This document shows, in pieces, positions 6,813-11,545 of a DNA stretch of 11,545 bases. The stretch lies in the NCBI RefSeq assembly GCF_943914015.1, contig NZ_CALUAK010000084.1, positions 1 to 11,545 on the forward strand, in the 5' to 3' direction. Origin of the DNA: an uncultured Corynebacterium sp. (lineage in GTDB: Bacteria; Actinomycetota; Actinomycetes; Mycobacteriales; Mycobacteriaceae). Under the pieces are notes generated by a model, which was not told the DNA's origin, did not search any database, and was given only the letters and a program-made list of their open reading frames with translations. Each line of letters starts with the position of its first letter. The first letter of the stretch is position 1. The translations under genes were made by a program, and so were the position numbers.

Positions 6813-6831
6813 GGAGCCAATTTGTGAAATT

Positions 6832-7959
6832 TTATTTTAGAAAGGTATTCCCAATCCTGTCCATCATCTCTTCTAACGTCGACCTCTCGCACCCGAAATT
6901 CAGCCGGGCAAATCCCGTGTGAGCTGCGCCGAATCCGCCACACCCGTTGAGGCCGACGCGCGCTTTCTGGAGTAAAAGTTTTTGCGAATCGGTGCGCAGT
7001 TCCTCTGTCTCACATTGTGAGAAATCGAGCCACATGAGGTATGTCGCGTCCGGGTTAGACATCCGAATTCCGGGTAGAACCTCAGGGAGGTGGGCGAGGA
7101 GGAAATCACGATTTTCTACAAGGTAGGCGATCTCGTCGTCGAGGAAAGAGGACGTGTCCGTATAGCAGGCAATAGCCGTCGCGTTGCCGAGAATCGACGG
7201 TGGCGGAACAGCGCTCGGATTAAGCGATCCCCACGTGTCTGCATCTTTCTCGTTGGTGAGAATCACCTGGGCGCAGCGCAGCCCTGCCACGTTCCACCCC
7301 TTGGACGTGGACATGAAAGTAATCGTCCGCTCGGCTGCCACGTCGGATACGCTCGCCGTCGGGTGGTGCTGGTGGTCCGGGTAGACCAGTGGCGCGTGAA
7401 TCTCGTCGGAAATGATGCGGACATCGTAGCGGGCAGCGAGCTCTGCCAACTGCCGGAGGTACTCCTCCTCGTGCACGATGCCGAGGGGGTTGTGCGGGGA
7501 ACACAGGATAAACGCCGCCGGGTGGTGCGTGCGGAAGGCATCTTCCACCGCATCAAGACCCAGCCCATCGATGGTGACAACCTCACGATGAGCGGATTGA
7601 CAGGCGAAGAAAAACGGCGGGTAACTCGGCGTGGGGATGACGACGGGGCCGTCCGGGATGATGTAGCGCAAGGTGGCGATTATCGCCTGGATGACATCGG
7701 TGGCCAAGTGGATTTGGTCGGCAGAGATGGTCCACCCGTAACGTTTCGCGCAGAACTGGCTGAGAGCCTCACCGACTTCGTTGCCTGCTGGCGGGTAGCC
7801 GAATCGTTCCTTGTCGATCGCTTCGTGGAGCGAGGCCGTGATCCGCGGGTTGGTGGCAAAATCAGACTCCGCGATCCACAGTGGCAGCACGTCTGGATCG
7901 TAGGCTGTCCACTTCATTGTCTGGCGGTCACGGAGTGTTTCGAGGTTGGGGCATCTCAT
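6832..7959 (-). CDS. aecD: PLP-dependent C-S beta-lyase (cystathionine beta-lyase, AecD/PatB type)
   Basis: Cytoplasmic fold-type I PLP enzyme that cleaves C-S bonds in cystathionine and related S-substituted cysteines, giving a thiol, pyruvate and ammonia. It serves methionine synthesis and breakdown of analogues such as aminoethylcysteine. At 375 residues it has the normal MalY/PatB length. Visible active-site features are WIAESDF near the N-terminus, PTPSYPPF with Tyr113, SPHNPLG with Asn157, SDEIH with Asp185, STSKGWN with PLP lysine 220, and FARLNF with substrate-binding Arg352. MalY/PatB relatives rather than true aminotransferases carry this combination. The ATG at 7959 has only a weak upstream site. 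The gene begins 25 bases after the ABC exporter stop, so co-transcription is likely, and brnQ follows, as in C. glutamicum. I see no TAGAC-type McbR site in the short upstream gap. Confidence 0.9.
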   Translation of the reverse strand: MRCPNLETLRDRQTMKWTAYDPDVLPLWIAESDFATNPRITASLHEAIDKERFGYPPAGNEVGEALSQFCAKRYGWTISADQIHLATDVIQAIIATLRYIIPDGPVVIPTPSYPPFFFACQSAHREVVTIDGLGLDAVEDAFRTHHPAAFILCSPHNPLGIVHEEEYLRQLAELAARYDVRIISDEIHAPLVYPDHQHHPTASVSDVAAERTITFMSTSKGWNVAGLRCAQVILTNEKDADTWGSLNPSAVPPPSILGNATAIACYTDTSSFLDDEIAYLVENRDFLLAHLPEVLPGIRMSNPDATYLMWLDFSQCETEELRTDSQKLLLQKARVGLNGCGGFGAAHTGFARLNFGCERSTLEEMMDRIGNTFLK

Positions 7960-7984
7960 ACTTTCGATTGTATTACTGCGCCCG

Positions 7985-9829
7985 TTAATGGATAAGACCG
8001 AACTCCTTCAACCGCTTTCGGCTCTCCTCCGTTGCCGTGGAGGTCAAAGCAAGGAGCTGGGAGTAGATTCCGCCGGAGGCCGCGAGATCGGCCGGAGCGC
8101 CCACCTCATCCACGTGCCCCCTATCCAAGGTGACGATCTTATCCACCGTGGCGATAGTGGACAGGCGGTGGGCGATGATGAGCGTGGAGCGGTTGCGCAT
8201 GAGCGCCTCCAAGCCCGCCTGTACCTGCTGCTCCGCCTTCGTGTCCAGGGCGCTTGTTGCCTCGTCGAGGACAAGGATGGGCGCATCCTTCAACATCGCG
8301 CGGGCGATGGCCACGCGCTGCTTCTGGCCGCCGGAAAGCCGCAGGCCCCGCTCGCCGATGACGGTGTCGTACCCGTCGGGGAACGCGGAGATGAAGTCGT
8401 GTGCGAACGCCGCCTTAGCTGCCTCCACGACTTCCTCGTCGGTGGTGCCGGGCTTACCGTAGGCGATGTTCTCGCGGACGGTGCCGGAAAACAGTGAGGA
8501 ATCCTGGAACACCACGCCGACGGAGGCGCGGAGATCCTCTGCCTGGACAGCGTTGACATCGTGCCCATTGATGGTGAGCTCGCCTTCGGTCGGCCGGTAC
8601 AGGCCGAGGATGAGGTTCACCAGGGTGGACTTGCCACCACCGGATTCACCTACAAGCGCGACCTTCTCGCCGGGGCGAACGGAGAAGCTGACGTTGTGGA
8701 TGACCTCGTCGCCCTCTTCGTAGCTGAAGCTCACATCATCGAAGTTGATGGCCGTGGTCCCAGCAATAGGAAGAATCGCCGCGTGCTGGGGCTGCTCCTC
8801 CAGAGTGTGCGAGGATGTCGTCGCCTGCACCACGATCTCGTTCGCCGTCGGTTCGGGTGTGACCTCCATAACCTCGAAGTAGTCCTTGGAGCCTGCGATG
8901 GCACGCTGCGTCGTGTCCACGAGGTAGCTCATCATCATGACGGGCTGGCGGGCCATAGTAACCAACTGGATGAGCATGACCATGTCGCCGAGGCTGAAGT
9001 ATCCGTGCAGCGTGCGGTAGAAAAGCACACCGTAGATGAAGAGGAAGATGAGGTCCATCGCCGCACCGCGGGCCATATCCATGAGGTGCCAGTAGCGCGA
9101 CTGCTCCTGCGTGTGGGTGACGGTCTTGCCGTAGCGTTTGGAGAACCCGACGAGCTCAGCAACCTCGGTGACGAAGGACTTGACCACCTTCACCTGGCCG
9201 ATGACCTCTGCAAAACGGCCCCCGGCGAGGTCAATTTCCCTGTTCTTTGCGGCCTCGATGCGCTGCCACTTTTTACTGGTTAGTGCGGTCAGCCACATGT
9301 AGATGGGGAAGATGATGGCCAGCAGGATCGCCAGCGGCCAGTAGTACACCGCTGTGATGACGAGTACCGCGGCCACCGTGAGCAGCATGGGGAAGAAGTT
9401 ATTGGAAAACGCCTGCAGGAACTGCGTGATAGAAGTGATCGACCTGTCGAGCCGGGCGATGATGGTGCCCGTCACCTGCGTATCAAAGTACCGCTGGGGC
9501 AGGGAAAGCAGCTGGGCGTAGTAGCGAGTGGACAGAATCTGGCGCATCCGGGCAGCCATGACGTCGCCGATGTAGCCACCGACATTGCGCACGCCGGTGT
9601 TGAGCAGCCCGACCGCAAGGATCGCCACCGTCAGCCAGATGATCCGCTTATTCGCGTCGCTGAGATCCTGCTCGCCGGACACGACGGAGACAATGGTGTC
9701 GGTCGCATCCCGCATGATGAACGGGTTCACCAGCCCCAGGGCGGCGGTGACGAGGGATGCGATGATCACGCCCACATAAAACGGCCACAGTGCTGTGACG
9801 TTGCGAATAATTCGGACGACGCTACTCAC
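7985..9829 (-). CDS. ABC half-transporter, fused membrane and ATPase domains (exporter type)
   Basis: Type IV ABC exporter half, expected to work as a homodimer because no partner half-transporter adjoins it. It has 614 residues. The membrane domain with six helices covers roughly residues 15-310. A linker of about 40 residues rich in Thr, Glu and Gln follows, then the ATPase domain from about 360. The motifs are intact: Walker A GESGGGKST (394-402), Q-loop Gln442, signature LSGGQ (498-502), Walker B ILVLDE (518-523), D-loop SALD and H-loop His554. GTG at 9829 is preceded by AAGGAG five bases upstream; the overlapping ATG runs straight into a stop. It is the first gene of a likely unit with aecD and brnQ. 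The substrate is unknown: lipid, drug, peptide or a sulfur compound are all possible. Confidence 0.93.
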   Translation of the reverse strand: MSSVVRIIRNVTALWPFYVGVIIASLVTAALGLVNPFIMRDATDTIVSVVSGEQDLSDANKRIIWLTVAILAVGLLNTGVRNVGGYIGDVMAARMRQILSTRYYAQLLSLPQRYFDTQVTGTIIARLDRSITSITQFLQAFSNNFFPMLLTVAAVLVITAVYYWPLAILLAIIFPIYMWLTALTSKKWQRIEAAKNREIDLAGGRFAEVIGQVKVVKSFVTEVAELVGFSKRYGKTVTHTQEQSRYWHLMDMARGAAMDLIFLFIYGVLFYRTLHGYFSLGDMVMLIQLVTMARQPVMMMSYLVDTTQRAIAGSKDYFEVMEVTPEPTANEIVVQATTSSHTLEEQPQHAAILPIAGTTAINFDDVSFSYEEGDEVIHNVSFSVRPGEKVALVGESGGGKSTLVNLILGLYRPTEGELTINGHDVNAVQAEDLRASVGVVFQDSSLFSGTVRENIAYGKPGTTDEEVVEAAKAAFAHDFISAFPDGYDTVIGERGLRLSGGQKQRVAIARAMLKDAPILVLDEATSALDTKAEQQVQAGLEALMRNRSTLIIAHRLSTIATVDKIVTLDRGHVDEVGAPADLAASGGIYSQLLALTSTATEESRKRLKEFGLIH

Positions 9830-9982
9830 ATGTACTCCTTCTGTCCGGGGCTAGTTTGGTCCCATAACACCGAACACGCACACTACCTCACATATTCCGT
9901 CGGTGTGGGGTCGGTAGAATAAGCTAATAAGCGCGTCCTTTTCTGGCGCGTGTGGACCAACGATTTCAAGGATGGACTTTTC
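9830..9982. other. Divergent intergenic region between the ABC exporter and a lipoprotein gene
   Basis: About 150 bases hold the start regions of two divergent genes. On the plus strand TAGAAT (9915-9920) is a reasonable -10 box for the lipoprotein gene, giving a start near 9927, but there is no convincing -35 box. On the minus strand only the AAGGAG ribosome binding site next to the exporter start is clear. I see no RNA gene or strong repeat here. Confidence 0.4.
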
Positions 9983-10549
9983 GTGATGAATCCTCGCCGA
10001 CCGATTGCTCTTGCCGTGGCCGTAACTGTGTCCGCTGCGATGGTGCTCACAGGGTGCGCCGAAGAAAAACATGAGGGCAACAGCGTCCAGGAGTCGTCGG
10101 TAAGCGAAAAGGTCTCCACCTCTGCGGAGGCTGCCCCCGAGTTCACCCCGAAGGACGTGGCTCCCAAGACGGTGGAGAAGTTCACTGAGCCTGTTGTCGA
10201 CGAGGGCCTGGGGCTTACCTACAAGCTCTCCAGCGTTGCCTCCGGCAATTTCGGTGGTACCACCGTTGTCGTGACGGTGGAAAACAACAATGAGCAGCCT
10301 TTCCCGCCGAGTGCGTTGCAGGCGACGTACCGGTACGAGGATTACAACGGCGATAACCAGCTGGAGGAGGCTGAGCCCCTCACCATCTCCGATCCCGATT
10401 ACATCGTCGGCCTCGATGTTCCCCTCGGCGTGGGCGCGAAGGCAAACCTCAACTTCCCCTACAACGTCTCGCCCAGCACCGCCTACGATGCCGAGTTCAC
10501 CATCGGCAACGTGACGTTCAAGGGCAATGTCACCGTCAACAACCAGTAG
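9983..10549 (+). CDS. Small secreted lipoprotein of unknown function
   Basis: Predicted membrane-anchored extracellular lipoprotein of about 188 residues. The signal peptide has basic residues (NPRRP), a hydrophobic core and lipobox LTGC, with the lipidated Cys about residue 25. A low-complexity linker rich in Glu, Ser, Ala and Pro follows (to about residue 60). The remaining 125 residues look like a beta-sandwich: alternating hydrophobic strands including GTTVVVTVENNNEQPF, an acidic DYNGDNQLEEAE turn that could bind calcium, and a final NVTFKGNVTVNNQ. This resembles DUF4352/immunoglobulin-like accessory lipoproteins, but I cannot assign a family. Start options are GTG 9983 and ATG 9986; AAGGATGG at 9968-9975 favours 9983. 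An upstream in-frame GTG at 9950 would put a polar extension before the signal peptide and is unlikely. It is monocistronic, with a terminator just downstream. Confidence 0.8.
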   Translation: MMNPRRPIALAVAVTVSAAMVLTGCAEEKHEGNSVQESSVSEKVSTSAEAAPEFTPKDVAPKTVEKFTEPVVDEGLGLTYKLSSVASGNFGGTTVVVTVENNNEQPFPPSALQATYRYEDYNGDNQLEEAEPLTISDPDYIVGLDVPLGVGAKANLNFPYNVSPSTAYDAEFTIGNVTFKGNVTVNNQ

Positions 10550-10566
10550 CTCTTCTTCCCTTTTCG

Positions 10567-10634
10567 ACGCCCCTCCGCAGCCTTTCCTGACCCCTCACTG
10601 TAGCGTCCGGAAAGGATCCCGGAAGGGCGTTTTT
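10567..10634 (+). terminator. Nested-hairpin intrinsic terminator after the lipoprotein gene
   Basis: The outer arms ACGCCCCTCC (10567-10576) and GGAAGGGCGT (10621-10630) pair at 9 of 10 positions. The inner arms CCTTTCC (10581-10587) and GGAAAGG (10609-10615) pair perfectly. Five T follow (10630-10634). A competing smaller hairpin, TCCGG (10606-10610) with CCGGA (10619-10623), is also possible just before the T-run. Confidence 0.75.
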
Positions 10635-10822
10635 CGTCTGCCTACAGTCCCACCGATTGGGGGGACTCCTGCCACATTGTGCACACCTGCGCTGCGCCGA
10701 TAGTCATCTAGTGTTTCAATTCCACCATCAGGGCAACATTTTCTCCCTCAACGGGAACCGATAGGGTCACCAAACCCGTCTAAAGAAATGCGAGCCCACC
10801 CGTCAGATGGAAGGAGAACCCC
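10635..10822 (+). promoter_or_regulatory. Upstream region of the DUF3558-like lipoprotein gene
   Basis: This region must carry the promoter of the next gene, but no box pair is convincing. TTGTGC (10677-10682) with TAGTCA (10701-10706) at 18-base spacing is the best candidate. A small hairpin with arms AGTCCC (10646-10651) and GGGACT (10662-10667) lies just upstream of it. The clear element is the AAGGAG ribosome binding site at 10811-10816, six bases before GTG 10823. Confidence 0.35.
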
Positions 10823-11395
10823 GTGGCACAGAAAACCACAAGGATGAAGACCGCCGTCCTGCTAGCGCTTGCACCCCTCATGCTCCTCACCGGGTGCTCC
10901 AGCGTCCTCGGGTTGGGGCCTCGTCTTGCACCAGAAGATGAGCCCTACCTGTTTGACCGCTGGGACCCAGATTTTGAACTCGCAAAACCATGCGAGGACA
11001 TAACGGATGAAGACTTGGTTAACGCTGAGCTTAGGTATTTTGAGGATTATGGAGATTCGCCATATGAGGGGCTAGATACGTGCAATTTCCTGACTAAGGA
11101 AGATGATCTGGTTATCCTCTCCGGTGCTGCCTACAAAATTGCGATGTTGGAAAAGGATGGGATCCCGCTCAATTACCAATTGACTGGGATCCAAGCTCCA
11201 GCACTTGTCTATAGACAAAACGAGGAAGACACTAATTGCACTGTCGCTGCTGAAACTTCGAGGGGAACCGTCGAAGTATCTTTTGGGGCCTCTGCTTTTT
11301 CGGACTATTCCATCGAGGAAAAGTGCGCGCAGGCAGAACACTACTTCAACGAATTAATTGGGGAGAAACTTGATGAGTATCGTGCAAATAAATAA
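10823..11395 (+). CDS. DUF3558-like lipoprotein
   Basis: Predicted cell-envelope lipoprotein of 190 residues. The signal peptide has basic residues (KTTRMK), a Leu/Ala-rich core and lipobox LTGC with Cys25. The mature part resembles actinobacterial DUF3558 lipoproteins: KPCEDITDEDL after the linker, DTCNF near the middle, NCTVAAETSRGTVEVSF, and a closing EEKCAQAEHYFNELIGEKL helix. The four mature cysteines (57, 87, 139, 168) would allow two disulfides. The GTG start is supported by AAGGAG six bases upstream. Its last 23 bases overlap the start of the next gene, pointing to a coupled pair. GC is about 70% at the end of the signal-peptide region (10861-10920) but about 43% at 11041-11100. The function of DUF3558 proteins is unknown; association with secreted partners is an inference. 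Confidence 0.8.
   Translation: MAQKTTRMKTAVLLALAPLMLLTGCSSVLGLGPRLAPEDEPYLFDRWDPDFELAKPCEDITDEDLVNAELRYFEDYGDSPYEGLDTCNFLTKEDDLVILSGAAYKIAMLEKDGIPLNYQLTGIQAPALVYRQNEEDTNCTVAAETSRGTVEVSFGASAFSDYSIEEKCAQAEHYFNELIGEKLDEYRANK
11160..11192. repeat. 33-bp near-perfect palindrome inside the DUF3558-like gene
   Basis: The arms GGATCCCGCTCAATT (11160-11174) and AATTGACTGGGATCC (11178-11192) are inverted repeats matching at 13 of 15 positions around a 3-base centre. It is coding sequence in the AT-rich part of the gene. A second, 7-base perfect inverted repeat (ACTTCGA 11255-11261, TCGAAGT 11271-11277) lies about 60 bases further on. Confidence 0.7.
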
Positions 11396-11545
11396 GGACC
11401 AGTTGGCTGATGCAAAAACGAACATCAGCAACTTAGCATTCGTCCTGAACAATGCTGTTAACGAAACTTCTAAAGGCGGGCAATTAGCTTCGTTTACTCG
11501 TGTTTCTGGTTTGGATCAGTTGGGTCGGGAGCATGCGGGGGTGTT
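11373..11545 (+). CDS. Unknown protein overlapping the lipoprotein gene (partial, N-terminus only)
   Basis: An open frame starts at ATG 11373 and runs to the window edge without a stop (57 codons visible). GGGGAG at 11360-11365 lies 7 bases before the ATG, a good ribosome binding site, and the start is inside the last codons of the lipoprotein gene. The visible protein begins MSIVQINKDQLADAKTNISN and continues LAFVLNNAVNETSKGGQLAS. It has no signal peptide and shows a regular helical spacing of hydrophobic residues (I, L, I, L, L). That pattern recalls N-termini of EspC/WXG100-like type VII secretion substrates, including some large toxins, but no WXG motif is visible in this fragment, so the assignment is only a suggestion. 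GC is about 42% here, far below the other genes. Confidence 0.7.
   Translation, partial: MSIVQINKDQLADAKTNISNLAFVLNNAVNETSKGGQLASFTRVSGLDQLGREHAGV

Noticed and set aside
6636..6831. Possible leader peptide upstream of brnQ (MGSRGPPHP)
   Set aside because: It contains no branched-chain residues, and the purine-rich site is only one base from its ATG, so translation and an attenuation role are unlikely.
7090..7995. Plus-strand open frame of 301 codons antisense to aecD
   Set aside because: No recognisable motifs and strongly Arg/Gly-rich. aecD on the opposite strand has complete PLP active-site motifs.
9950..9982. Upstream GTG start for the lipoprotein
   Set aside because: It would add a polar, acidic stretch before the signal peptide, and the AAGGATGG ribosome binding site lies downstream of that GTG.
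1..11545. CRISPR arrays, insertion sequences, tRNA or rRNA genes
   Set aside because: No regularly spaced direct repeats, transposase motifs, terminal inverted repeats with target duplications, or cloverleaf-like sequences were seen on reading either strand.

Overview
The window looks like chromosomal DNA from a high-GC actinobacterium, most likely Corynebacterium. The main evidence is an aecD-like C-S lyase gene followed by brnQ on the same strand, an order known from C. glutamicum, plus an arsR-acr3-arsC operon and DUF3558-type lipoproteins. I cannot name the species from sequence alone.

Layout. (1) Bases 1-2328, minus strand: an ABC importer for peptides or similar solutes, with a family 5 substrate-binding lipoprotein followed by a DppB/OppB-type permease that runs off the window; the two overlap by 4 bases. 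(2) A compact divergent promoter region (about 2329-2381) separates this from a plus-strand AEC-family permease (2382-3320), which appears to be read from a leaderless GTG start. (3) Bases 3337-5203, plus strand: a complete arsenic resistance operon with a well-formed promoter, an ArsR-type palindrome over the -10/start region, arsR, acr3 and arsC in overlapping order, and a strong bidirectional terminator. (4) Bases 5220-9829, minus strand, transcribed in the order ABC half-exporter, aecD-type C-S lyase, brnQ branched-chain amino acid carrier. The first gap is 25 bases; the second is about 196 bases and holds two inverted repeats. (5) Bases 9983-10549, plus strand: a small lipoprotein of unknown function, ending at a nested hairpin terminator. 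(6) Bases 10823-11545, plus strand: a DUF3558-like lipoprotein whose 3' end overlaps the start of a further gene cut by the window edge.

How the genes fit together. The ars genes form the clearest functional unit: sensing, arsenate reduction and arsenite extrusion. The ABC/aecD/brnQ cluster suggests sulfur or branched-chain amino acid handling, but the exporter's substrate is unknown. The right edge is the least explained part. GC content falls from about 70% in the lipoprotein signal-peptide region to about 43% within 200 bases and stays low into the overlapping partial gene. This looks like a recombined or acquired accessory module that continues beyond the window. I found no tRNA, rRNA, CRISPR array, insertion sequence or phage gene.
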